DNA from: Diphasiastrum complanatum
Taxonomy: Eukaryota > Streptophyta > Lycopodiopsida > Lycopodiales > Lycopodiaceae
Reading direction: 5' to 3'
Assembly (NCBI GenBank): GCA_029204225.1
Contig: CM055109.1
Span: forward strand, 2,224,340 to 2,288,339
DNA length: 64,000 bases
The notes under the pieces are model-generated. The model was not told the DNA's origin. It saw nothing but the letters and a program-made list of their open reading frames with translations, and made no database searches. Below are positions 34,570 through 46,270 of this stretch, one piece after another. How positions within the stretch are numbered: the stretch's first letter is position 1; every line of letters starts with the position of its first letter. Both the position numbers and the translations under genes were made by a program.

Positions 34570-35135
34570 TTAAGTTCTTTGTAAGTCTTGGAATGAAAAG
34601 AAATTAGAAAGTGCAAGAACTGTTGAAGAAGCAAGTTTCAATGGAATGTTGCCAATTCCTTCTATTGGACACTCATGATCATTAGCTGTGTAAATAGATC
34701 TCTTGAGTTCTTTGAAAGGTAAGATTGAGTCAAATGACTCCTTTGAACAGCACATATGTGAAGAGGCTCCACTGTCTATGTACCAAGCTCTATCTTTCTT
34801 GAAAGGTGATGAAGAAAAACTGGACACCATAAGTGATCCTTCTCCATCACTTGTAATAGAATCTTCTTCAATCTCTTTGCAGAGATTAGCTTGCTTGAGT
34901 TGGTTTTTCTTCTTAAAGCAAAGTGCCCCTTTTTGCCACAGAAGAAACACTTCACTTTCTTTTTCTTGGTTTTTGAGTTAGAGGGATGAGATGTTTCATC
35001 CTCTTCACCATCTTGATTTCGATCTTTGGCTTTGTCTTTGTTGTATGCTTGAGAGAATTGGTTCTTACTCCTTCCTTTATGCTTGTCTTTGACAAAGAGG
35101 GCATTGTCACTTCCACCATGTTCAAGTTTGTTCAT
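34570..35135 (-). pseudogene. Copia zinc knuckle and protease region, frame-shifted
   Basis: The first frame (35135-34776) carries a lysine-rich region and VKCFFCGKKGHFAL, a CX2CX4H zinc knuckle whose last cysteine is lost through a shift. The second frame (34950-34570) has WYIDSGASSHMCC, the copia aspartic-protease signature, and GIGNIPLKLASS. A further shift separates this from integrase. Confidence 0.85.
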
Positions 35136-35712
35136 CCTGGAGAGTTTATAGCTTTGTCTTCTTCAGAAATAAGAATTCCTTGGAGAGTTTCTAGATTAGG
35201 TAACTCCTCTTTAATAGCAAAAGACTGAACGAGATTATCATCTCTCAAGCCATTCAGTATGACTTGAACTAGCTCAACTTGGTTAATGGTAACACCAACA
35301 CAGGAAAGCTCTCTATGTAGGTCTTTAACTCTCAGAACATAGTTAGATGCACTCTCTTCACTTCTTTGGAAACTTTGGAAAATCTAATTCCTAAGAGTGA
35401 GTATTCTAGAAGTATTCTTTGCTTCAAAGATGGTCTTTAGTGCATCCCAAGCTTCTTTGGCTGTAGTGCAAGATCCTATCTCTCTCAAAATTTCATTAGA
35501 TACATTCATCTTAATGAAATGTAGAGCCATTCTAGCTCTCTTCTTATATTTAGGAATTTCAACTTGTGCTTAGGGCTCCTCCTCAACACCAAGCACAATA
35601 TCCACAACATCCCGGAGAATCAAAACAGACTCCATTCTTAACTTTCAAATTGAGTAATTAGAAGTGTTTAGTCTTTCACTGGCTTCTAGAAGATATCCTC
35701 CCTGAGATGCCA
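35136..35712 (-). pseudogene. Copia gag, with stops
   Basis: Starts at ATG 35712 (MASQGGYLLEASERLNTSNY) and continues with MESVLILRDVVDIVLGVEEE, MALHFIKMNVSNEILREIGS, AKEAWDALKTIFEAKNTSRI and LRVKDLHRELSCVGVTINQV. This is the typical UBN2/gag-polypeptide domain of copia elements. TGA replaces an expected Trp codon near 35650, and other stops follow. It overlaps the zinc-knuckle frame downstream. Confidence 0.8.
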
Positions 35713-36357
35713 TTATAATGAAGACTTCTTAGTTATTGGATTGAAATATGTTTGAGTTTGTTCCTATCAGACTTAGAATTGCTGCTCTCTTTCACTATAG
35801 GTATTTTCAAGGTTGAACTACCTTCCTATGTGAAACATTTGCAACTATATATGAGATGAATCTCAAATATTCAACAAGACAAGTTATCTAGATTAGACAC
35901 AAAAAGTGGTTTGAGACACTTTGGCTGGTTTGAATCCTACTTTTGGCACGTGTGAAATGCTTCAAAAGAAAACACTATTGACACTCAGAAGGCTCAAAGG
36001 GTGTTCAAATACTTCAAACTCACTCTTGATTTACAGTTTCTTGTGTTGGATGCTCAAAACAATGGATTCAGAACAAAGTATAATTGAATCAAATCAAAAT
36101 GCTGTCACTCAAATTTTGGACTATCTTTGGATCTATAAGTAAGGAGAACAAAGGGACTGAAAAACTTTGATTTTCACACGTGCGAAATTCTAGAATTCTG
36201 TACTTCCTCAATTCAGGTCTAAAAATTCAGTTCAAGTCCGATTTGATCCAAATAAACTTCAGAGAAGGGTTAGAAAAAGTGCAAAACTGTTTTTTTGCTC
36301 GATTTAGCTCTCAGTTTCTTGTACAATCAGATTTGTTAGCATGCAAAGCTTAATGTG

Positions 36358-36369
36358 GCTCTGATACCA
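36358..36369 (-). promoter_or_regulatory. Primer-binding site (initiator tRNA-Met)
   Basis: The minus strand reads TGGTATCAGAGC directly after the LTR end TTTTGTCA. This is the standard plant copia priming site. Confidence 0.95.
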
Positions 36370-37134
36370 TGACAAAATTTCCAGAATTCACACGTGTGGG
36401 GAATGTCCACAAGAGTGACTAATCTTAATTAAGCTTTGTGATTGACACTATAACCTGATTCTAGATTGATTAACAAAATCTAGTTCAGAAGAAATGGCTA
36501 ATCCATAGAATATAATAGCAATGATCAAAGAATGAAAAAAATACAAGATTTCAATGTATGAGCATTAGCCTCAACACGAGTTAGAGAGAGAGAGAGAGCT
36601 AGACAGATAACAAGCAATATTCATTTAGATCCAAAATGACATGAGATAGCTACAAAACTTTGGTTCTTCATCATTGATTGTGTGGAGAGCTACACATATT
36701 TATGGAGATTGAGGTAGCTCGAGGTAGAACCATATCTATCCATTCCAAAATGACATCTAGAGTCTATGTGACATTTGTCACTTGTCATGCATGAAATTCT
36801 ACCAACTTTTTACAAGTGTACTAGCTCTAACTAGAAATGTCCAAATCATTATGCATGTGTCCATTAAACTTTGTGCATGCCTTGCATGTCACTATGGATC
36901 ACTTACAATTAATGCATGTGAGTTGCCACGAGTTTCTACAAGCATAATCATGCTAATTCTATGTCTACAAACTATATGCAAGTTGCATTTATCAAACTAG
37001 ATAATACATAACCATGTAGCTCGAGTTCTATGTAGGCCAAACTTGGCATTTTGCATTAATGAGCTACATACTTGCATGGTACAACATTTGTAGCAAGCCA
37101 AGAAATCAATATGAATTGTTTTTCAATTTTAACA
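36370..37134 (-). repeat. 5' LTR of the copia element
   Basis: 765 bp, pair of 31136-31921. It lacks 21 bp present in the other copy near 31273 and differs at scattered bases. Confidence 0.95.
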
Positions 37135-38130
37135 CGATCAACGACTTCGATCAATAAAACATAGACCAACCTCTTTTTTTGGAGATCTTGACGTAATAAC
37201 TTGTGGTGATCTTTTTCAAACAGGCCCTATTTTAGATGCATGGATTTTTAAATCGGATGATGCCTCTCTCAATGCATTCGAATTATCGTACTGGAATAAA
37301 TTGTTGCATTGTTATGAATTAACACAAACAATGCGCCAAACTGATGACACATACATTGGGATATTGAATCGAATAAGAGAAGCCACTCAAACTGGCGACG
37401 ACATTCACTAGATTAACCAACAATCTTTTAAACCCATTCCGAATACGCCAAATATTCCTTACCTGTGCCATACTAACAAAGAAATGGAAACACACAATGA
37501 ACAGACTTTTAAGCAAGCAGAGGGCACTAGTTTTTACCTACATGCAAAGGACACACACTCTTGCACATGAAGCAAATCAATATCCATTCCTGAAAAACCA
37601 AGAAACACTGCTGGTTTATGGAAAACTATACTTGTCAAAACAGGCATGCTTGTTGAAATATTTAGTTCAAACATCAATATTGAAGATGGTTTTGTAAATG
37701 GTGCTGATGGTCTATTTCAAACAAAAACGACCACAATGGTAACTGATATTATTTGGATTCAATTTCTCGATTCACGCATTGGCCAAAAAACACGACTTGC
37801 CCATACTCACTTCTATACAATGAAACATATACCAGAAACATGGACACCAATTTACAAAGTTAGTAAAGAATTCCAAATAGGATCCTCATTTTTAAATACT
37901 ATTACACGAAACCAATTTCCTATACAACTTACTGTTGCTCGTACTATACATCGTAACGATGGAAAATGTAATTTTCAATCTTACCGGAACCAACAAACAT
38001 GGCTTGACATATACAGCGCTATCTAGAATACGAAATATTAAAAATTTATATTTAATCACCCCGCTCCATAATCAACACTTGAAAGTCGACCCATGTATTA
38101 GAAAAGAAATGCACCGCCTTCGCAATCATG
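37135..38130 (+). mobile_element. Helitron helicase, C-terminal half
   Basis: The reading frame resumes after the copia insertion with DLDVITCGDLFQTGPILDAW (motif III region), HCYELTQTMRQTDDTYIGIL and RIREATQTGDD. After frame changes it gives NGADGLFQTKTTTMV, WTPIYKVSKEF, ITRNQFPIQLTVARTIHR (motif V/VI region) and NKHGLTYTALSRIRNIKNLY, the hallmark end of Helitron helicases. Stops at 37409 and shifts near 37640 and 37980 make it non-functional. It continues directly into an endonuclease-like domain. Confidence 0.9.
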
Positions 38131-38816
38131 CAAATTGGCGCATTCAAATTCCTATCATGGAGCAGTTCAAAACTACACACCTTGTTATTCAATCTTTAAA
38201 CACTGTCTCATTGCAAAAAAATGAAATTGATATTTTAGCGGATTACAATTTGATGAGCTCAAATATCTTGTGTTTCCAAGAGACAAGAAACCACAACCAA
38301 ACATCATACTTGACCAGAAATTTCCATGCCATACAAAATTACTGCTTCTCTGGCACAAGCATATACTATGACCGTACCCAACAATTGCATTGTTATGACA
38401 TACACAATACATATGTCGCATAAATTATCAAAGCTTATTTCAATGTGAACGAACCATATAGTATGATTGTGCTTGCAGTGTATCGAAAACCGAATTCAAA
38501 TCTGATGACTTTCTTGAATACAATAGAAGAAATATTACAAAATGCATCCACAGACATACCAACACCAATGACCATTCTTGGAGACTTCAATATCAATATG
38601 CTTGCTTGCAACAACCATGCCAACCATCTTACGACATTCATGCAAAACCATGGTTTCCAACAAACTATCACTACACCAACAACATTGTATGGGAGCCAAT
38701 TAGATAATATATGGACAAATGCACACAACTCGAAAAACTTTTACGGAGTCGCACACTGTTATTGGAGTGACCACTCACCAATTTATTACCTATATAGTGA
38801 CCCAAATATCGTGTAA
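38130..38816 (+). mobile_element. Endonuclease-like (EEP) domain fused to the Helitron helicase
   Basis: Downstream of the helicase, partly in the same frame, the sequence reads LVIQSLNTVSLQKNEIDILA and NILCFQETRNHNQTSYLTRN. After a stop and shift (38421-38445) it gives MIVLAVYRKPNSNLMTFLNT, TILGDFNINMLACNNHANHL, GSQLDNIWTNA and HCYWSDHSPIYYLY. The ordered QET, GDFN, LDNIWTN and SDHSP motifs are those of exonuclease-endonuclease-phosphatase domains. Helicase-plus-EN architecture is characteristic of the Helentron branch of Helitrons. Ends with a stop at 38816. Confidence 0.85.
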
Positions 38817-39139
38817 GTCTCCTTCATCGAGTTCCTATTGCTGGAAGTGGTGTTGGTTCTCACGGAGCTCAACATAAAGAGCATTATTACTGTCATCACA
38901 TTCTTGGACAAGATCAAAACAACCTTGTAACTGCCCTGCCTTCTGACTTGCATCGAACAATAACTTTAAACCACCTTCTAACATTCACATTTTCGACATG
39001 CAATTTTTTGTACTGAGATGCTTTTTTTCATTTTTTTTGTCACGTGATACCCGATTTCAATGTGTTTGCTCCGAATCCCGAGAGAGTCGCATCAAAGAGA
39101 AATAGCATGGGATAGAGAGAGAAATACACCGCGGCAGCA

Positions 39140-39239
39140 CGAGAGAGAGAGAGAGAGAGAGAGAGCATGGGAGAGAGAAGTAGACAGAGCGGCAGCACAG
39201 AGATCCCAGTTGAGAGAGGCAGGGCAGGAAGCGCGCAGC

Positions 39240-39282
<43 letters not shown>

Positions 39283-39330
39283 AGAGAGAGAGAAAGCTTA
39301 TAGGAGAGAGAGAAAGAGGTAAAAAAATCA
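39140..39330. repeat. GA-rich microsatellites in the leader of the next gene
   Basis: Two main (GA)n tracts, at about 39140-39165 and 39241-39280, plus shorter GAGAGAGA runs from 39110 to 39320, ending about 30 bp before the ATG at 39362. GA tracts in plant 5' leaders can bind BPC/GAGA-type factors, which here is only an inference. Confidence 0.9.
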
Positions 39331-39361
39331 TCGGAACCGTGTATAGGAAACAGCAGGTGGT

Positions 39362-42300
39362 ATGGCTAATGAAGGCAACGCCGTTTCATCTCTTCTGGAT
39401 TTCATCAACAGAAGAGAAGGAGATCCCCTCATTGGCACTTCGCTGAAACAGCTGAGTGGGGATGGTGGAGCTCCTCCCCTGGCTCAGAAATCGTCCTTCG
39501 TAGCCCTTAAGAGTAGACCTCCTTGTGAGTATCACAATTATAAGCCTCTAGGTCTTTCTTTATGCTTCGAAGGATCCAAGGTGCAAGCAGTTCATGTTTA
39601 TAATGGCACGCATGGCTACTCTGCCTACCAAGGGGAGCTTCCGTATGGTCTGAGGTACCAACCCGATCCTCAATCTTTATTATCTTGTATTTTTTTTTCC
39701 CTCTTAGTATCGCCAATGTATACAAGGGTTTTACAGTTTGTGTCACAGGGATTTAATCATTGATTTCATTAGTCTTCTTTGTTGGAAAGTGCTCGTGAAT
39801 GATTATTTTGCCACTTATGCTATCTTTCATGCTAAATCTGTAGATAAGTTCTTAACTCTATGTTGTAGGAGCAGTACTTTACCAAGACGTTAGATTCGTT
39901 GCTTTTTGAGACATGAAATTCGGACCCAAACTATTGCAGATTCTCTACTTATGAGATCGGGGGAGCTATCTAATTTAGCGCCCCCTCTTTTACACTCTCT
40001 GTGATCACGCAGAGCATGAAATAGGGGATATTAAGGTCATCTAGAAACATGTCAAATTTCTCCAATTGTGGTGATGAGAATTACAATGATGCTAATAATG
40101 GTGGTGGTGAAGTCTTAAAGTGAGAGTTGTTGGAGATACATAAAGTTTCAATCCAAATTTTTACGCTTCCATGTTATACAGAATTACAGATACAATTTGC
40201 ACTAGCCTGCAACATATTTAAAATTTCCTTTTTGAATGGTCCATAGATGCACAACGTTTCGGAATTTTGGAGTGTTTCAAAATGGAATGCTGTCCCTTTT
40301 CTTGGTTTTTGGTATTTTTTTTCATGTGTAGTGTGGAAAAAAAGACACATATAGGCTGAATTTTTTTTTTCAAAACACGGTGAACTGCTAAGGAGCATTC
40401 AATCTCTGAATTTAAGACAATAGTAGGAGACAATGCAATGCTGAATTTTTGACAGCAGTAAAGAGCATGCAAATCCCTGATCTTGACTAAATTTTGATTT
40501 CTAGGAGACACTGAAACACTGATGACCCTCACTAGCAGGTGGCACGGCCGCTGCAGCAACGTAAAAATTTTTGCAACTAGCGGGCCGCAGCATGTCAACA
40601 AATTTGATAAAAAAAATGCAATTCTTTTTGCGATCTGGGACTGCAATCCGGTTCTTGAATCACCAGCGTTCTGGAACGTGGATGCAGCAGATTGCGCGAT
40701 CTGCTGCATCTCTGCAAGTTTCAAACATTGTGGTTGCTCATGTTCTTGATATTACAGTGGACAACTTGGGCCTAGATAGTTTACCTCAATAGCCATTAAT
40801 TATGCTCACAAAGCCAATTTCCACTTCTCACCGACAAGGACTCCAATGAAGTACAAAATCTGCTTTGGATAATGCTTACTCCTTGCACTTTCTTGCAAGG
40901 TATCCACAAGTGCAAGCCTAAGTGGATGCTCTTGATCAACTCCAATCAAACAAGCAAGTGCTCCTTTATTGGTACTAAGTTACTAACAATACTAAAACCT
41001 GTTGGCCACTCACCAGGTTGTGTGCACCTTAGTTGCCTTGGAATGGCATTCCAGATCCCTGCAGCGTTCCGGAATGCAAGAATGCAGTTTGTACAAAACC
41101 TGTCATTTTTTTACATACAGCCCCCGACGTTTTTTTTATAGTGGATACCTTGCATTTTCCTTGGCCGACACCACCATTTCTTGTGACATGATGAGGGAGA
41201 TTGCAGCTTGTGATGCCACTTGGAGACCCCCACACACGAGGCTCTTCGTAGTCGCCATTTGAGAAAGGAGCATGCATGCATCACAAAAAGCTCAGCCCCA
41301 TATGACATACCTGGGCCACATATGGTTGCTCTATTCTATTGGATGGGTGGACTGATATTAGGCACATGCCTATTATCAACATCTTGGTTTCATGTCCGTT
41401 GGGCAACGTATTTCTCAGGGGTGTGGATGCTTCTCGAGATGGCACTGTTGAGTCGGAAAAGTTTATCTATGAGCATATACATGCAACAATCATCAAGGTG
41501 GGGGCACAACATGTGGTGCAGGTGGTCACCGACAATGCTAGCAGTTGTGTGGCTAAATGTGAGCTTTTGGAGAGGGACTACCCCACTATTGTATGGACCC
41601 CATGTACAGCACACTGCATTGATCTTTTGATGCATGACATAGGAGGCTTCCCCTGGGTTTCCACTATCATATCTAGTGCCATCTTCCTGGTCACATTTGT
41701 AACCAGGAAGAAGAGGTCCCTCGCCATGTTTAGGACATATAGCCCATTGGATCTGAATTTCAGCACCCACACACTTTGTCTACCACTTCGTCATGTTGGA
41801 ACGGTTATTTCGGGTATGACCTGCATTGCGCCAGATGGTAGCCAGCCTTGAGTTCACACAGTGGCATCATAGCAGCAAGCCGACTGGACTTCGGTTCCAG
41901 AGGATTGTTTTTGGAGATGATTTTTGGCGACAAGCTGGGTTGCTGGTTCAGGTCCTACAGCTAGTGTACCATGTTCTGAGGTTGGTGGATCGAGAAGGTT
42001 TTACACTCGGCCTCATTCACGAGTTTATGGACAAGATTGAGGAGACCCTTTATCGACTGCTTTTTGATGAGAGTAGGTATACCCTTTTTGTAATATGTTC
42101 GGTGCATTGTTTTGTAAAAGCTTTTAGCATTGTTGAGTTGTTTTTCCTACAATGCAATGATTATTCTCTGGTTTTTATAAGATGTTAGCTGCCCAAGAGA
42201 AGTGGCTTGACGGGTGGAATTTCTTCCACAAGCCCATACACGTTGCTCACTTGCTTCACCCTATGTGGGCTACTGGAGCCATATGCAAGCCATACGCATA

Positions 42301-43301
42301 GACGTTGAGCTTTTGGATGGCTGGAGGACACACATACAAAGGGGTTGTCCCCCAAGCACTTGTTTAATTGTCAACAATTTGTTTGTGCTTTTTGATGACT
42401 CGTTTATTTCAAGATTTTGACATGTCCGTCTTTGTGCAAGTCATGGCCCTTTGTTGCGTTGGCTTGGCAAAGTTTCAAATGCATCACTTGGATCAATTTG
42501 ATACTCGAAGAAAATTTGGGAGTCCTTAGTTATTGTTTTTGTTGTTCAAGTGAGGTAAAATTTTGTTGAAGCAATAGGTTTTCAGTTTGAAGCTTGAATA
42601 TGGTGAATTATTGGTTGATCACATGAAGCACATGAAGTCCATAATGAGCCAACTTGCCATATTCGGTGCAAGTGACGTTTCTCCATAGCATGCCTTTGGA
42701 TTATAGTAATGTGATTTTCACACTGTGTAATCTTTCTAATTAGAACCCAGAAGGCATGATAGGTGCTTTGCTAAAAAAGGAATGTAGATGAGGAGTGTAA
42801 TCAATGCCTCTACTTCTAGTGAAGTTGCTTTGGATATTATTGCGGTAAAGTTGGGCACTATATGAGCCAATATATCCAGTGTTCCTTTGGGGCAAGGGTA
42901 GGAAAATGGGGCATTGTTGATATTTTAAAGATCTTAGTCCTAGTATTGACCTTTTATCTCTAGTTTGCTCTCCATCTTTTTGTTCATGCATGGATGTGTT
43001 TTAACTTGCAAGTAGGTTTTTATTGTGGCATTTTTAATCATATGGATGCTAGTTAGTCATTGATGTCTTTACATTAAATTTTGAAGCATGGATGACACTT
43101 TTGTCGTTACTCAGGATGCAGATGCGTGGAATCGATATCGTTAAACTTCTTGGTGAGCCTGATGAAAAGATGGGAGGAGGACGAGGTGGTCCCATCTCTA
43201 TTGCCTACAAAGGGCAAGGTATACAAGTCAATTTTGTTGGACATGAATGGGAGGACAAGCATAATATCATAGATTCTCTTACTATACATGAACCTACATA
43301 A
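39362..43301 (+). CDS. Conserved plant protein of unknown function (two exons, 159 aa)
   Basis: Exon 1 is 39362-39654 (donor AG/GTACCA) and exon 2 is 43115-43301 (acceptor ACTCAG/GATG, stop TAA). Joined they give an open frame of 159 codons with continuous sense across the junction: QGELPYGLR then MQMRGIDIVKLLGEPDEKMG. Other readable blocks are VSSLLDFINRREGDPLIG, PPCEYHNYKPLGLSLCFEGS, KVQAVHVYNGTHGYSAYQGE and GGRGGPISIAYKGQGIQVNF. The pattern (a small beta-rich fold with a LGEPxEK motif after a glycine-rich turn) is familiar from uncharacterised conserved plant proteins. No catalytic residues are obvious and no signal peptide is seen, so I expect a soluble protein. The 3.46 kb intron contains a hAT transposon remnant. 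Frame and splice sites are intact, so the gene is probably functional. Confidence 0.75.
39655..41170 (+). other. First part of the large intron
   Basis: No coding motif. It contains repeated GTTCYGGAA motifs and a near-perfect 24-bp palindrome (GCAGCAGATTGCGCGATCTG onward, 40682-40705), possibly belonging to the ends of the hAT remnant that follows. Confidence 0.4.
41189..42690 (+). mobile_element. hAT transposase remnant (DUF659 type)
   Basis: Plus-strand frames read DGWTDIRHMPIINILVSCPL, VDASRDGTVESEKFIYEHIH, GAQHVVQVVTDNASSCVAKC, TIVWTPCTAHCIDLLMHDIG and VTFVTRKKRSLAMFRTYSPL. After a shift come RQMVASLEFTQWHHSSKPTG, RIVFGDDFWRQAGLLVQVLQ and KWLDGWNFFHKPIHVAHLLH. This is the DUF659 and following RNase-H-like core of plant hAT transposases. 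Several shifts and stops, and no BED finger upstream, mark it as dead. It sits in sense orientation in the intron of the gene at 39.4-43.3 kb. Confidence 0.9.
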
Positions 43302-43309
43302 ACATCTTA

Positions 43310-43810
43310 CCATTAAGTTGAAAGGCACGATTTAACCATCGGCTGTATATGAGTATATGATTAATTACAAACTCTAATTGTATCTGCTTACATGTTCATA
43401 GATGGAGATCTAGAAATATCTTGAATCTCTTTGAGGATTGCACTTCTAAACAAAAGAAAATGCAAGCAACTTGGTGTAAATGTTATATAAAGTTCATTGT
43501 GTTTCTTAGAAATTGTGTATGTTTTTTCTAGCTTGACTCATGGTTCATGTGACTTTTTTATAGTGCTCTATTTACACTTTTTAATAGCAATTTTTTAATT
43601 TTTTTTTTGTAATTATGACATTATACTAAGCAGTACTATAAAAATAAACCTCAATTCAAATACAAACGATAGGTGGTTGGGCACCACATGTTCTGGAGTG
43701 TCCACATTTAATGGTTCTATTGCATGTATCGTCTATGTTAACGCCATTATCTGACAACTCCATAAAAGCTACATGAGGGAGTTGTTGAAGTTAGTTGAAT
43801 CAATAAGCAT
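43310..43810. other. Downstream region of the two-exon gene
   Basis: AT-rich, with T tracts and AATAAA-like motifs. Probably 3' untranslated and intergenic sequence. Confidence 0.35.
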
Positions 43811-43829
43811 TTGTTCAAGAAGCGATATC

Positions 43830-45180
43830 TGCTTTACCTTTTCACTAGTACCCTGATTGGCACAACTCCAAACGTCCCTTTTGTTGATGGTATAAGGCAA
43901 GGCAACTCTTTGGATGGTCCTCTTTCTGCTCTGGAGTACTTTCGGGCTTTGTTGCTTTTCCATCTTGTATGTTTTTCTCTATTGTCGATAACACTCATAT
44001 CGTGGGGCCTGCTAACAATGTCATTTCAGCTTTCCGACATTCTTCTCAACAACTCTCCAACTTTGGGGCTTTCGGTGAAACCCTCTAAGTGCATGGCTTG
44101 GTGTCCTCAAGGCCCTAGTTGCTAAGTTCCCTCTACATGCAAGTTTCAATACTCCAATTGATGGGATTCAAACACTCGGTATTCCTATAGGCACCTCTGA
44201 CTTCGTGGCTTCTTTTTTGTGAGACACTTTGAACGTGCATGTTCGCCACTTTGATTTGTTGCCGAAGCTTGGAAATGCTCAAGTTGCCCTAGGCATCCTT
44301 ACCCAATGCTTTGCTCAGTGGCCAAGTTATACTTTGCGATATGTTTCCCCCTCTACATATGTTTTGGCTTTACTACAAGAATTCAATACTACTTTTATCA
44401 AATATTATGGGTTGCTTGATGGGTCCATGAACCTTTGATACTCTTGACGGATAGTTCATCAAGAGACAAGTCTCTCTTCTTGCTTCTTCCGAAGGTGTTG
44501 GTCTTATATGCACAGCTTCCATTGCTCCAGCTACTTTTCTAAGAAGTTGGGCCCTTGTTGCCTCTACACTTATTTCTTAGTTTTAGCAAGGTAACCATCC
44601 TATTCTTCTGAATTTATTAGCTCATGTAGTAATGGACAATCTTCCTTTTCAGCTTCTTCGTGCAGCCAGAGACCTCTCCTTCCACATGTGCAAGCTTCTT
44701 TGCCCCCCTTTGAAACTTTGCTATGTCATCAGCGGGCTCATCATTTTCAAAAATAATTTATGGAGTGATTCCACTCTCACATTTTCACGTAGCTTCTCAG
44801 TGATTCACCTTCCAATGAGACTAAGCTCGTCTTCTTTCTTGAGCAAGCCCACATGCATGTGCGTGGCTTGTTGCGCGTCTTGTTATTCTGCTCTTGCATC
44901 TTTCTTTAGAGTTGTTTGTCGCTGCTCTTCGAGTTAGATTGGGGCTTTCTTATCTGGTGCTGATGGGTTTGACGAAATGTGCATGTGGTCACCCTCTTAA
45001 TTCTCTTGGCACCCATCTTATGTGCTACCCCTCTGATGGCATCGCGGCTCATAATTTCATATGTGATGTACTCGCCTTCGTTGACACATGAATGCAACTT
45101 TCATGTTCTTTGGGAGCAAACCCACATCTTGCTTGTGTCTATGTCGCACTCATCTCATCGTCAAGTTGACCTTATTCCAT
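43830..45180 (+). mobile_element. LINE ORF2 remnant (reverse transcriptase and C-terminal zinc region)
   Basis: Frames in succession read FVDGIRQGNSLDGPLSALEY (compare GVRQGDPLGGPLF of LINE RT), LGLSVKPSKCMAWCPQGPSC, VRHFDLLPKLGNAQVALGIL and TQCFAQWPSYTLRYVSP. Near 44970-45090 comes KCACGHPLNSLGTHLMCYPS followed by AHNFICDVLAF, a CxC...H...C motif with an HN(x)RD tail typical of LINE C-termini. The YADD box cannot be read. The element is truncated at its 5' side and full of stops. Confidence 0.75.
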
Positions 45181-45778
45181 AGTTGTAAGCCGATTCAAAC
45201 CGGCTACTTGGGTTCAAATCCGGGGTTGGTTCGAACCGTTTGTTATTGACTTAGCAACTTCTACTATTTCATTAAATTCATTGATTATTATATCATATGC
45301 ATGAGGATCTGTTTTATGAGCAATAAGTCAAATACTTTGTAAGATTCAGGAAATTCAAGGCTTTAGTGGAGAAACAAACGTGACATATTATCAAGACATT
45401 GAGGTCTGATGATGGGCAAGAAAGCTCATAAATATTTGCAAGGATCAAGGGATCAAGAAAAAAACAACTCCTCTTTATTCACCATAGTAATTTGGAGCTG
45501 CGAAATGTAAAATTAGATTATTTGTGGAAATAGCTAGTCCAATGCTCAAGTGCAATGGATTGTTAGAAGTCACTATTTGTCCTATTTGTCCTTTAATGGA
45601 GATTCCTTTGTTGATGCCGAAGTCGAGGTACCAGAAGGTACACCCTGGACGGCTGTCAGGGGTCATCAGAGTTTATGTTCTCCCTGGGTGGAATCTTCTC
45701 CAGAGATAGTATGGCGAGTACAAAGCTTTCTTCAGGCTTGGATTGCGTGACTTCATGGGGTTAATACCATATTTAATG

Positions 45779-45844
45779 CTCCTTGGTTTCCAAGGGGAGG
45801 CTTGAACTTGGAACCAAAGAAACTTTGGATGGCAAGCTAACCAA
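45779..45844 (-). mobile_element. Short tRNA-derived SINE-like insertion, copy 3
   Basis: The minus strand reads TTGGTTAGCTTGCCATCCAA, then CCAAGTTCAAGCCTCCCC and ends TTGGAAACCAAGGAG, matching copies 1 and 2. The 17-bp direct repeats TAATACCATATTTAATG and TAATACCTCATTTAATG flank it (45762-45778, 45845-45861). It is shorter at its 5' end than copy 1. Confidence 0.7.
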
Positions 45845-45864
45845 TAATACCTCATTTAATGAAG

Positions 45865-46270
45865 TTGGGGTAATGTATATGGTTTTGAGGACTCAGGGGG
45901 GCATTTTGTAACTTTTGGTCCATGTACTCAAGTTTGGAGGGGCCCAACTCATAATGGGGGGTCTATGGGGCAAGTGACCTTCTCCTCCAATTAGCACTTG
46001 GCTGTTCAATGCCAAGGCTTTTCATTTGCTTTCATAACTCCTATGTAACACATGGCTTTTGGCTTTTGGCTTTTGGCTTTTGGATATTCCACATTGGAAA
46101 CTAGAGAGAGTGGCAATGCTTGTGCACATACATTCTTTGTATAGAAATTTGTCTCCATTGATATCCTACTTTGCTTCCACTTGTATGCATAAATTGTGAT
46201 TGTTCATAGAACGTTAATCACTTAATTCATTGTGAATGTTTCCGCTTCTAGTTCACATTGAATTTCGACA
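45865..46270 (+). repeat. LTR (3' part), boundary at 46270
   Basis: The end TTCGACA at 46270 is followed at once by TGGTATCAGAGT. The start of the LTR was not located and lies before about 46040. It contains a CTTTTGG tandem (46048-46083). Confidence 0.5.

Larger units (their letters stand above)
31136..37134 (-). mobile_element. Complete-length Ty1-copia element, 5999 bp, with target duplication
   Basis: It is bounded by LTRs starting TG and ending CA (minus orientation TGTTAAAATTG...TTTTGTCA) and flanked by the 5-bp direct repeat CGATC (31131-31135 and 37135-37139). It has a primer site complementary to initiator tRNA-Met next to the 5' LTR and a polypurine tract next to the 3' LTR. Gag and pol are present in order but carry stops and frame shifts, and the RT active-site segment is deleted. 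It interrupts a Helitron helicase. The two LTRs differ by roughly 15-20 substitutions and a 21-bp gap, so insertion is fairly recent on an evolutionary scale. Confidence 0.95.

Noticed and set aside
39060-39446. Arg/Glu-rich frame and opposite Ser/Leu-rich frame over GA repeats
   Set aside because: Caused by the GA microsatellites in the leader of the gene starting at 39362.
41029-41770. Minus-strand frames opposite the hAT transposase
   Set aside because: Shadows of the plus-strand transposase reading frame.
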